Source: Lachnospiraceae bacterium UBA7027 (GTDB lineage: Bacteria; Bacillota; Clostridia; Lachnospirales; Lachnospiraceae). From it: 23,811 nucleotides of DNA. Where the stretch lies: positions 1-23,811 of the forward strand of contig DLBG01000053.1 in assembly GCA_002494135.1 (NCBI GenBank), written 5' to 3'. Positions 8,214 to 15,594 of this stretch are shown in pieces. The stretch's first letter is position 1. The number at the start of each line of letters is the position of its first letter. A program made the position numbers and the translations under genes. The notes under the pieces were generated by a model. That model saw only the letters and a program-made list of their open reading frames with translations, was not told the DNA's origin and ran no database searches.

Positions 8214-8839
8214 AAGCCTAAATCTTCTCCGACCAGAATCACATGGATTCTGTCTTTATGTCTTGAATAACGTGTAATCAGAAACTGGCAGCAGATGGTG
8301 TCCGGGCTCTTGCAGTCCATACACTTTCCCGTCTTTGCACAGGGGGTCGACAGATTGAACCTCTGAACATTTGCGGGTGCTGCCACATTTCTTGCCCTTT
8401 TTAAAGCGGAATCCACATCGGGGCAGACCTTGTTCATGCCCACCACAAAGACGATCTTCTTCGGTCCCTGGGCAATTGCGGAAACGCGGTTGGCATTGCC
8501 GTCGATGTTTACCAGAATTCCGTCCGATGTCATTGCATTGCAGCTTGCAAGGAAAACATCCGCGTCATAGGCAGCAAGCATGGCCGCACGTTTGTCCTCA
8601 AAAGCATCGCGGTCGATAAAATTGTAATTGCCGGCCTTTAATGTCTCGGAAAGACCGATTTCGTGCACGCTCATGGCTCCGCCCATGGAGATGGAGCTTC
8701 CTTCCGGAATCAGTTCCAGGGCCAGTTTTAATGCTTCTTCTTTGTCTTTTGCGTAATATCCGCTCATGTTTCTTGATTCAAGTCCCGAAATCACGGTTTT
8801 TGCAAGAAGTTCATTTTTCTTTGCGATACATTCGTTCAT
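8210..8839 (-). CDS. LUD-domain (DUF162, LutC/YkgG-like) protein
   Basis: A 209-residue protein of the LUD superfamily, whose best-known members (LutC/LutB) take part in lactate oxidation. Stand-alone versions like this one are common in anaerobes and have no defined role. Features seen: SISMGGAMSVHEIGL (49-63), a glycine-rich loop near the start of the fold; SCNAMTSDGILVNIDGNANR (99-118), the family signature; and a cysteine-rich tail with Cys167, 173, 176, 183 and 184 (TPCAKTGKCMDCKSPDTICC), compatible with metal binding. No lutA/lutB genes are nearby, so a lactate role is unsupported. The start is set by GAGG eight bases before ATG 8839. It begins 46 bases after the macrodomain gene ends and may be co-transcribed with it. 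Confidence 0.88.
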   Translation of the reverse strand: MNECIAKKNELLAKTVISGLESRNMSGYYAKDKEEALKLALELIPEGSSISMGGAMSVHEIGLSETLKAGNYNFIDRDAFEDKRAAMLAAYDADVFLASCNAMTSDGILVNIDGNANRVSAIAQGPKKIVFVVGMNKVCPDVDSALKRARNVAAPANVQRFNLSTPCAKTGKCMDCKSPDTICCQFLITRYSRHKDRIHVILVGEDLGF

Positions 8840-8885
8840 ATTGTTTTCCTCTTTCTTTCCTGCTGCCTGCGCCGAGCCGCCGCTT

Positions 8886-10127
8886 TTATGCTCCGATTAA
8901 CGGCTGGTCATGATCAAACAGCGCCATGTTAATTGTGTATGTGTCATAAACTTCGTTCTGGATAAAATATTCCACGATCAGATCAAAGCGGTTTCCGGGT
9001 GAAAAAGCGTAACCCGCTCTTCCCAGGAAGTCCTTTGCCTCGTCCAGGTTCAGCTTTAAGGCCAGTGCAAAGGCGACCGCGGTCATTTTCTTCGGCTGGT
9101 AATCCGGATTGCTGCGGATCTTGGAGAACAGTTTGCGGTCTATGTTGGCCCGCTTATATACCTCTGTGTCCGTATACCCTTTCTCGTCGATGAACCGGAA
9201 AAGGGTCTCCTGCCAGGTTTCCCCGACCTGATTCATTACTTCGTCGAGAGATCTCGGCTTGCCCCGAACCATTTTTTCGCAGGTGTCTTCGTAGATCCTG
9301 CTCTTTCGCGGGGCCGCTTCGCCGGTTTCTATGTATGTCTTTTTCTTCCGAGGGGCTGCCTCGCCGGTTTCTTCACATGCCGTGCCCTCTCTTGCGGCTA
9401 ACTTGAAGCTCTGTCCAAGGTGGAAAAAGGAGTGCATATTCCGGCCTGCGCCCCGGTTTAATCCTTCTTTGGAAAACCGAACGGAAACATCGCCCGGGGA
9501 ATCATTGTAATCCTCTTCCTCTGCTGTGCATTCCTCTTCTTCCGCTGCGTATTCCTCTTCTCCCGCCGCGTATTCCTCATCCAGTCTCTCCTCGACATAA
9601 TTGCCGTCGACGAAAGCATCCACACCTTCAAACACGCTTCCGGAGAGCACATAGGATTCGCGGTCGAATACCACAAGCGTTACATCCATATCCTCCTCGC
9701 TTCCGTCCAGAAACGCATGAATCGTATCCACGGCCACGCGAAGCGCCCGGTCCTTCGGAAATCCGTAAACTCCGGTGGAGATTAACGGAAATGCCACGGA
9801 AGTGCAGCCCAGGCCGGAAGCAAGCTTTAAACTGTTACGATAACAGTTTTCAAGTGCTTCGAACTCTCCGCATTCCCCGCCTTCCCAGAGCGGACCCACG
9901 GTATGAATAATGTATTCCGCATCCAGCGCAAACGCCGGGGTGGCGAAAGCCTCCCCCGGAGCAATTTCTCCGATCTTCCTTCTCTCCGCCAAAAGCGCCT
10001 CTTCCCCTGCTGCCGCATAAACGGCCGCATCGGTTCCTCCGCCGATTACCGGTTTGGGATTGGCTGTATTGACGATGGCGTCGGCACAGACTTTCGTTAA
10101 ATCATTTCGGATAATGGAAAAAGCCAT
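8886..10127 (-). CDS. Macrodomain protein with acidic linker and C-terminal HTH-like domain
   Basis: A 413-residue fusion. Residues about 1-165 are a macrodomain of the YmdB/MacroD type, which bind or hydrolyse ADP-ribose or its derivatives. It shows the ligand motif AIVNTANP (17-24), the glycine loop VIGGGTDAAVYAAAG (27-41) and STGVYGFP (117-124). A low-complexity Glu/Ala/Tyr linker (about 180-208) and a 14-residue tandem repeat (254-281) follow. Residues about 300-413 are a helical domain with an Xre-like helix-turn-helix look (YTDTEVYKRANIDRKLFSKI). I placed the start at ATG 10127, not 16 codons upstream, because GGGGGAG lies seven bases ahead and the macrodomain begins there. It could sense ADP-ribose signals; DNA binding is inference. 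The LUD gene follows 46 bases downstream. Confidence 0.85.
   Translation of the reverse strand: MAFSIIRNDLTKVCADAIVNTANPKPVIGGGTDAAVYAAAGEEALLAERRKIGEIAPGEAFATPAFALDAEYIIHTVGPLWEGGECGEFEALENCYRNSLKLASGLGCTSVAFPLISTGVYGFPKDRALRVAVDTIHAFLDGSEEDMDVTLVVFDRESYVLSGSVFEGVDAFVDGNYVEERLDEEYAAGEEEYAAEEEECTAEEEDYNDSPGDVSVRFSKEGLNRGAGRNMHSFFHLGQSFKLAAREGTACEETGEAAPRKKKTYIETGEAAPRKSRIYEDTCEKMVRGKPRSLDEVMNQVGETWQETLFRFIDEKGYTDTEVYKRANIDRKLFSKIRSNPDYQPKKMTAVAFALALKLNLDEAKDFLGRAGYAFSPGNRFDLIVEYFIQNEVYDTYTINMALFDHDQPLIGA
9285..9368 (-). repeat. 42-base tandem repeat (two copies) in the macrodomain gene
   Basis: Two adjacent copies encode the peptides TGEAAPRKKKTYIE and TGEAAPRKSRIYED. They lie in the basic part of the linker, between the acidic low-complexity stretch and the C-terminal domain. 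Confidence 0.75.
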
Positions 10128-10163
10128 ATAGATTCTCCCCCAAAAAGCTTCCGCTACACCGTT

Positions 10164-10169
10164 ATTATA
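10164..10169 (-). promoter_or_regulatory. Probable -10 element of the macrodomain gene
   Basis: A perfect TATAAT on the minus strand would start a transcript about 30 bases ahead of ATG 10127, just upstream of the GGGGGAG ribosome site. The -35 region is poor. Confidence 0.4.
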
Positions 10170-10215
10170 CCACAACTTCCACGCTTCCCATATGGAATTC
10201 TTCGTTTCAATCCTT

Positions 10216-10221
10216 TATAAT
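10216..10221 (+). promoter_or_regulatory. Probable -10 element directly ahead of the PflA-like radical SAM gene
   Basis: A perfect TATAAT ends seven bases before the A of ATG 10228, so the predicted transcription start coincides with the start codon. No ribosome site is visible upstream of that ATG. The -35 region is poor. Confidence 0.4.
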
Positions 10222-10227
10222 CAAACC

Positions 10228-11223
10228 ATGGAAACGTGTAATTTATGCCCAAGAAGATGCGGCCTTGAACGGCCGGAACACAGAAATTCCATCCCGGCAG
10301 ACGGATCCGGTTTCGGTTACTGCGGGGAAGGGATGACCATGCGCATTTCCAGGGCCGCCCTGCACTATTGGGAAGAACCCTGCATCTCGGGCGCAAACGG
10401 CAGCGGGGCAATTTTCTTTACGGGCTGCAATTTGCGCTGCATCTACTGTCAGAACGCCGCCATCTCCGAAAACGGTACCGGCAGGGAAGTAAGTGCGGAA
10501 GAACTCTGTGACATCTTCTTTGATTTAAAATCAAAGGGCGCCCACAATATCAACCTCGTTACGCCCTCGCATTTTACACCGGGCATAAAAAAAGCCATCC
10601 TTCTCGCCAAGGAAAGAGGCTTTGATCTGCCCTTTGTCTATAACACATCCGCCTACGAGACCGTGGATGCCGTGCGTTCACTGGACGGACTGATCGATAT
10701 CTATCTCCCGGATTTTAAATATATGGACCCCGGCATGGCCGCTTTATATTCCCATGCATCGGATTATCCCGAAGTTGCGAAAGCCGCCGTCGACGAAATG
10801 ATACGCCAGATTCCGTTTGCCACTTTTACAAGCCTTCCTGCCTCATCCGCTGCGGGCGAAGAAGTGACTCTCATGAAAAAAGGCGTCATCATCCGCCACC
10901 TTCTGCTGCCGCTCGGCGTAAAAAATGCCATTGCCGTAATCGACTATTTATCCGGCCGCTACGGAAAAGACGTCTGCCTTTCCTTAATGAGCCAGTATAC
11001 ACCCCTTTACGATGTCCCGAATGCCTTAAGTAAGGCACAGAAAAAGCGCCTTGCTCCTTTCCCGGAACTGCACCGGAAAGTCACAAAGCGCGAATATAAC
11101 AAAATCGTCCAGCACTGTATGGATGCAGGGCTTAATAATGTCTTCATTCAGGAGGGCGATGTCGCAAAGGAAAGCTTTATTCCGCAATTCCCCTTACGTG
11201 AACACTCTTCATCCCAAGACTGA
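10228..11223 (+). CDS. PflA-like radical SAM protein (COG1313 type)
   Basis: A 331-residue radical SAM enzyme. The CxxxCxxC cluster motif is GCNLRCIYCQ, with Cys67, Cys71 and Cys74 ligating the [4Fe-4S] that cleaves S-adenosylmethionine. An N-terminal cysteine set (Cys4, Cys7 and Cys11 in CNLCPRRCG, then Cys32 in GYCGE) is typical of this group and probably binds a second metal site. The proteins are annotated as pyruvate formate-lyase activase-like, but true substrates are mostly unknown. I chose ATG 10228 because the family begins with the CNLCPRRC motif; an in-frame ATG at 10192 adds 12 unrelated residues. No Shine-Dalgarno is seen ahead of either. The last 47 bases overlap the end of the oppositely oriented NrdG-type gene. 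Confidence 0.88.
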   Translation: METCNLCPRRCGLERPEHRNSIPADGSGFGYCGEGMTMRISRAALHYWEEPCISGANGSGAIFFTGCNLRCIYCQNAAISENGTGREVSAEELCDIFFDLKSKGAHNINLVTPSHFTPGIKKAILLAKERGFDLPFVYNTSAYETVDAVRSLDGLIDIYLPDFKYMDPGMAALYSHASDYPEVAKAAVDEMIRQIPFATFTSLPASSAAGEEVTLMKKGVIIRHLLLPLGVKNAIAVIDYLSGRYGKDVCLSLMSQYTPLYDVPNALSKAQKKRLAPFPELHRKVTKREYNKIVQHCMDAGLNNVFIQEGDVAKESFIPQFPLREHSSSQD

Positions 11224-11914
11224 CTAAAAGATCCCGAAATTCTTTCATCTCCTCCGGCGTATACGCTTCAAACACGTCGGGATATTTGCTTTTCTCTTCT
11301 TCGGGAAGCAAATCTCTCAAAATCCGGTGCGAATCCACATAGGACTGTAAGAAGTATTTTTCGCAACCTCCGATCCAGTCCGCTATCCCCTTAAAAATAT
11401 CCGCATTATGGAACTGCCTCATCACCGTTGTCCGAAATTCGTACGGAACGCGGTTTTGCATTAAAAGATTTACACTTTCTTCCAACGGTTTTAAGTCCAG
11501 GTTCGGAATACCCACGCTCTGTGCGTAATGCTCCTTATCCGACTTGATGTCCATGGCGAGGTAATCCACCAGTTTCGCATCAATCAGGCTTTGAAGCACT
11601 TCGGGCTTCAATCCGTTCGAATCGAGTTTTACCAAAAGCCCCAGGTCCTTAATCCGCCTGATAAAATCTCCCAGATCCTTTTGCAGTGTCGGCTCGCCGC
11701 CCGTGATTGCAACTCCCTCGAGGATGTTCTTTCGTTTATTCAAAAACGCAAAAAACTCTTCTTCCGGCACCGTCGGCTGGGAAAGCGGAAGAAGCACCAG
11801 ATCCCCGTTATGGCAGAACGGACACCGCATATTGCAGTGTCCCGTAAAGACCGTGCATGCCACATGCTCCGGAAAGTCAAGCAGCGTCGTTTTATTATAT
11901 CCGTGTATTTCCAT
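11177..11914 (-). CDS. nrdG: Anaerobic ribonucleotide reductase activase-type radical SAM protein
   Basis: A 245-residue radical SAM protein of the NrdG2 group, which installs the glycyl radical on class III ribonucleotide reductase. Cluster cysteines are Cys27, Cys31 and Cys34 in GHCNMRCPFCHN; the SAM-binding GGEP is in GVAITGGEPTL; the N-terminus MEIHGYNKTTLLDFP is typical of the group. GGAG lies five bases ahead of ATG 11914. It starts 17 bases after the PucR-type regulator stops, so it is probably the last gene of the GH13-regulator-activase unit. The reductase gene nrdD is not in the window, so the target is inferred from family only. The 3' end overlaps the converging PflA-like gene by 47 bases. 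Confidence 0.88.
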   Translation of the reverse strand: MEIHGYNKTTLLDFPEHVACTVFTGHCNMRCPFCHNGDLVLLPLSQPTVPEEEFFAFLNKRKNILEGVAITGGEPTLQKDLGDFIRRIKDLGLLVKLDSNGLKPEVLQSLIDAKLVDYLAMDIKSDKEHYAQSVGIPNLDLKPLEESVNLLMQNRVPYEFRTTVMRQFHNADIFKGIADWIGGCEKYFLQSYVDSHRILRDLLPEEEKSKYPDVFEAYTPEEMKEFRDLLVSLGMKSVHVRGIAE

Positions 11915-11931
11915 TTCTTCTCCGAACCGGT

Positions 11932-13020
11932 TTAGATTTCGTTCTGATCCATGTACTGGATGTAACTGGATACCATCGTGGCGATTTTAAACGTCAGGGC
12001 ATCATCAAAATAACGTACGTCAAGGCCCGTGGCCGCTTTTAATTTCTCAATACGGTAAACCAGCGTGTTTCTGTGAATGTATAACTGTCTGGCGGTCTCG
12101 GAAACGTTTAAATTATTTTCCAGGAATACTTCCGCCGTATGCAGGATTTCCTCGTCCACTTCCTTCGGAAGACTTCCTCCGTAAATCTCGTCAATAAACA
12201 GTTTGCAGAGGTTTGCCGGCAGCTGATAAATCAGACGGCCGATTCCGAGGGAATCATAGGAGTGAATCGAATCGCCGCTGTAGAAGATTTTACCGACATC
12301 GAGAGCCATTCTGGCTTCCTTGTAGGACTTGGAAAGCTCCCTTAACTCCTCTACCGTCGTTCCGTAGGAAACGCGGGCTTTCAGCATCACCTCGGTATCC
12401 ATTAAGTCCTTCAACATGCAGGCGATGTTTCGGATGTCCTCATCCTGTTCCTCTTCTTCGAGGGTATGTACCAGTATGACTCCGTTTTCTTCCACGGCAA
12501 TCGCATAGTCGTCCATCTTCTCCAAGAAGGCCGTTTTAATTGCGTGCAGAGCCTCATTTCCCTTGTCCACGCTCGTTTCGACCATAAATACGACTCTGCG
12601 GGCTTTCTGCGGAATTCCGAGTTTCTTGGCACGATTATAGATATCCACCAAAAGAAGGTTGTCCAAAAGCAGATTCTGGATAAAATTGCTGTGATCGAAC
12701 GGCTCCTTATAAGCAACCAGAAGCTGCTCTATGTGGCTTACGGCGATTTTACCCATCACATATCCTTCGGTCTTGCTGCCTCTGGAGATGAGCACATATA
12801 CCGGTTCCCTGTCCTCGATTACCTTGAACAGATAGTTCCCGCCGATAATCTGGCTGTCGGCCGGAGACTGTAAGAAATTTGTCATGATGGAGATATCAAA
12901 ATCGTCCTTCTCGAAATTGCTCGCCACAATAATGCCCTGATTGTCGATCACGGCAAAATCCACCTTGGTCAGTTCCTTTAAGTCATCAATGCAAGTCTGA
13001 ATTACCTGTTTCGTTATCAT
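11932..13020 (-). CDS. PucR/CdaR-type transcriptional regulator
   Basis: A 362-residue cytoplasmic regulator. Residues about 1-105 form a small sensor-like domain (DFAVIDNQGIIVASN). The middle, about 135-245, resembles the GGDEF-like region of CdaR proteins (ARVSYGTTVEELRELSKSYK). The C-terminus carries the PucR-type helix-turn-helix at about 305-333 (VSETARQLYIHRNTLVYRIE), which is highly characteristic. CdaR relatives respond to sugar diacids and related small molecules; here the ligand is unknown. GGGGGA sits six to seven bases before ATG 13020. The first 35 bases overlap the end of the GH13 gene in another frame, so the two are translationally coupled and the regulator may control alpha-glucan use. 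Confidence 0.87.
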   Translation of the reverse strand: MITKQVIQTCIDDLKELTKVDFAVIDNQGIIVASNFEKDDFDISIMTNFLQSPADSQIIGGNYLFKVIEDREPVYVLISRGSKTEGYVMGKIAVSHIEQLLVAYKEPFDHSNFIQNLLLDNLLLVDIYNRAKKLGIPQKARRVVFMVETSVDKGNEALHAIKTAFLEKMDDYAIAVEENGVILVHTLEEEEQDEDIRNIACMLKDLMDTEVMLKARVSYGTTVEELRELSKSYKEARMALDVGKIFYSGDSIHSYDSLGIGRLIYQLPANLCKLFIDEIYGGSLPKEVDEEILHTAEVFLENNLNVSETARQLYIHRNTLVYRIEKLKAATGLDVRYFDDALTFKIATMVSSYIQYMDQNEI

Positions 13021-15310
13021 TTGCTTTCCCCCGTTTCTTCCAGGAAGTGTCCCTCGTATAGCCCAGACGGCCGGAGTGACGTTTCATGTCCGTAAAGCTC
13101 CTGTCGCGAATCTTCTCCTGCCCGTGGAGGAATCGCATAATCATTGCGTCTTCCGGAATATCCACATCCGGAACACCCAGGGCAAACATACTGTCTTTGC
13201 TTTCGTTATCCAGCCTGTCGTTGCCGCAGATTACCATGGCGGAGAAAGCCGGCATATGCACGCTTATAAACCCTTTTTCAACGGGAACTTCCACATTCTC
13301 GGTGGTAAAGCCCGTATCAAACGTCATCATCACCTGGTGCATGGTTGAATTCTTGTGAACGCCGAGTTCCCAGACGCTGACTCTCTTTTCAATATCGTGA
13401 TTGTTGTTATTTACCAGAACAACCGTCTGATGACCCAGTTTGAATCTTCCGTAGGCTAAAAAGTTATAATCCTCACCGAGTTTCATCAAGGAACCCGTTC
13501 TGATTTCTTTATGTTCCTTATGGATCCGGATCATCTCCTTGTGGAACCGGATCATTTCCTGATCCTCGTTACCCCAGGGATAGGTTCTCCGGTTATCGGG
13601 ATCCGTGAAACCGCAAAGTCCCGCTTCGTCTCCGTAGTAAATGGTCGGAGCTCCGGGCCAGGTCATCTGCATTAAAACCGCTTCCCTCATAACCGCCTTA
13701 TTGACGTCCTCTTCCGCCGCACGGCAGCCCAGCGTATGCATTCTGCCGACCTTGTGGTTGGTACGGGTTAAGAAACGGGAGTGATCGTGGTTACTTAATT
13801 CGTTCATGGCCACCTGCAGGGACGGCGTCGTAAAACTTGTCCCGTGATGTTCCATGGCTCCCCAGAATACACCGGAATTTCCGAGCAGATCTTCACGGTA
13901 ATCGTCGCTGTGCTTCTGCATACCGGTTAAGAACCAGGTGACAGGCTCCATGAACGCATCATAGTTCATGACGGTATCCCATTCGTCACCCTTCAGCCAT
14001 TCGCGGGGAGTTCCGTAATGCTCGGCTAAAATAATCGCCTCCGGATTGGCCTCCTTCACCGCCTTTCGGAAATCTTTCCAGAACTGATGGTTAAATTCCG
14101 GAGAATGTCCGAGATCCGCCGCAACGTCGAGTCTCCATCCGTCCGCATTGTAAGGAGGGGAAACCCATTTTTTTGCGATGTAGAGAATGTAATCGTATAA
14201 TTCCTTGCTGCCTTCGTAATTCAGTTTCGGCAGAGTATCGTGTCCCCACCAGCCGTCATAGGTATGATTGTAAGGCCACTGGTCCTGATAAAAGCGGAAG
14301 TAATCGTGATAAGGACTGTTTTTGTCCACATAAGCGCCCTTTTCATACCCTTCGGCGCCTTCGTAAATACGCTCTTTGTCCAGCCACTTGTTAAAGGATC
14401 CGCAGTGGTTGAATACCCCGTCCAGAATCACCCTCATGCCTTTTCGGTGGGCTTCCTCCACCACCTTTGCAAAGAGTTTGTTGGAGGCGTCCAGATTCGC
14501 CTTATTGGTTACGCGGTTAATGTATTTCGTGGCAAAACGGTTTTCCCGCTGATCGTCCCTTAACAGTTCTCCTTCGTCATCCACAATCCGTCCGATATGG
14601 GGATCGATGTTGTCGTAATCCTGAATATCGTATTTGTGATTCGAAGGGGAAACAAACAGAGGATTAAAATAAATGACCTCCACACCCAGATCCTGCAGGT
14701 AGTCCATTTTATCCAAAACGCCCTGCAAATCGCCGCCGTAGAATTCCCTTACGCCCATCTGTGCGGGGTACTTGTTCCATTCCGTCACGCGTTCGGAATA
14801 ATCGCCTAAGTACATATACTCATGGGACTCTACGTCGTTGGTGGGGTCGCCGTTGTAGAAACGGTCCACGTAAATCTGATACATTACGGCTCCCTTGGCC
14901 CACTTGGGGGTATGGAAGCCCGGAATAATCCGGAATTTATAATAGTCCTGCAGTTCTCTGGTAATTCCTCTGGCATTGTAGAAAAAACAGATTTTGCCGA
15001 CTTTGATTTCAAAATAGTATTCGAGGGTTTCCTCGGTCATCATCAGCTCGCACTGATAGAAATCGAAATAATCGTCACTGTCGCATTTCTTCATGGTGAT
15101 GGCTTCACCGTCTTTTATTAAATTGACGAGGTCCACATTATTCTTTCCGGTACGGAAACGGATAAAAACGGGATCTCCCGGATTGGGTTCGCTGGGAGTA
15201 ACGAAGTCTGACGAAGTGTCGGAGAACAATGCACGCTTGTTGAGAATCGGCCGCATGCCCGAAATATAGTGCATTCTTTTTTCAATTTCTATACTCTGGG
15301 CTATATTCAC
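12986..15310 (-). CDS. GH13 alpha-glycosidase (neopullulanase/cyclomaltodextrinase-like)
   Basis: A 774-residue intracellular enzyme (no signal peptide) that should hydrolyse alpha-1,4 (and perhaps 1,6) glucosidic bonds in maltodextrins. An N-terminal beta-sandwich like CBM34 (about 15-130) precedes the TIM-barrel. The four GH13 regions are visible: DGVFNH (297-302), GWRLDVAAD with nucleophile Asp395, ILAEHYG with acid/base Glu430, and ELSNHD with Asp509. AVMYQIYVDRFYNGD (141-155) is typical of the neopullulanase group. It is longer than the usual 580-600 residues because of insertions and a hydrophilic C-terminal tail of about 80 residues. The start is GTG 15310, preceded by GGGAGG at eight bases. 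Its 3' end overlaps the regulator gene by 35 bases. Exact specificity cannot be read. Confidence 0.92.
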   Translation of the reverse strand: MNIAQSIEIEKRMHYISGMRPILNKRALFSDTSSDFVTPSEPNPGDPVFIRFRTGKNNVDLVNLIKDGEAITMKKCDSDDYFDFYQCELMMTEETLEYYFEIKVGKICFFYNARGITRELQDYYKFRIIPGFHTPKWAKGAVMYQIYVDRFYNGDPTNDVESHEYMYLGDYSERVTEWNKYPAQMGVREFYGGDLQGVLDKMDYLQDLGVEVIYFNPLFVSPSNHKYDIQDYDNIDPHIGRIVDDEGELLRDDQRENRFATKYINRVTNKANLDASNKLFAKVVEEAHRKGMRVILDGVFNHCGSFNKWLDKERIYEGAEGYEKGAYVDKNSPYHDYFRFYQDQWPYNHTYDGWWGHDTLPKLNYEGSKELYDYILYIAKKWVSPPYNADGWRLDVAADLGHSPEFNHQFWKDFRKAVKEANPEAIILAEHYGTPREWLKGDEWDTVMNYDAFMEPVTWFLTGMQKHSDDYREDLLGNSGVFWGAMEHHGTSFTTPSLQVAMNELSNHDHSRFLTRTNHKVGRMHTLGCRAAEEDVNKAVMREAVLMQMTWPGAPTIYYGDEAGLCGFTDPDNRRTYPWGNEDQEMIRFHKEMIRIHKEHKEIRTGSLMKLGEDYNFLAYGRFKLGHQTVVLVNNNNHDIEKRVSVWELGVHKNSTMHQVMMTFDTGFTTENVEVPVEKGFISVHMPAFSAMVICGNDRLDNESKDSMFALGVPDVDIPEDAMIMRFLHGQEKIRDRSFTDMKRHSGRLGYTRDTSWKKRGKANDNETGNSDLH

Positions 15311-15347
15311 GGATTATGCCTCCCAATTATTGCGCTCATACAGTGAT

Positions 15348-15376
15348 ATTGTACTATATCTTGTGGAGTAATTCAA
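15348..15376 (-). promoter_or_regulatory. Promoter of the GH13-regulator-activase unit
   Basis: On the minus strand TTGAAT (15371-15376) is followed after 17 bases by TACAAT (15348-15353). The predicted start is near 15341, giving a leader of about 30 bases with GGGAGG at 15319-15324. This is a good sigma-A match. Confidence 0.65.
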
Positions 15377-15404
15377 GAATGGAGGGAATTTTCCCTTAGA
15401 AAGT

Positions 15405-15438
15405 AAAAAGAACAGCCATCTGATGTACTGTTCTTTTT
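15405..15438 (-). terminator. Likely intrinsic terminator between ftsH and the GH13 gene
   Basis: An 11-base perfect inverted repeat, AAAAAGAACAG (15405-15415) and CTGTTCTTTTT (15428-15438), encloses a 12-base loop. A-rich and T-rich outer arms make it able to act in both directions. It lies downstream of ftsH and upstream of the GH13 promoter. The stem is GC-poor, so efficiency may be modest. Confidence 0.6.
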
Positions 15439-15489
15439 AGAGAAGGTATTTCTTCTTATGGGGTATAGCAAAAAACTATAATGTATTGG

Positions 15490-15530
15490 GGGGTTACGTA
15501 AAGAAGTATAACAACACGCAACCCCTTTTT
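15490..15530 (+). terminator. Hairpin with T-run on the plus strand; possible tiny transcript
   Basis: GGGGTT (15490-15495) pairs with AACCCC (15520-15525), with two more CG pairs past one mismatch, and TTTTT follows at 15526-15530. A plus-strand TATAAT at 15477-15482 would start RNA at about 15488-15489, right at the hairpin. No gene on the plus strand uses it as a terminator. Together with the hairpin at 15405-15438 it fills the 284-base gap between ftsH and the GH13 gene. Confidence 0.35.
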
Positions 15531-15594
15531 CAACAGATAGATTACACAAAATTCATAATACTTTTATGGGTTCATTGTGCAACTTGTACACATT

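Noticed and set aside
8200..8235. Bidirectional terminator between the SDR and LUD genes
   Set aside because: Only a five-pair stem with no T-run is present, and the stops overlap.
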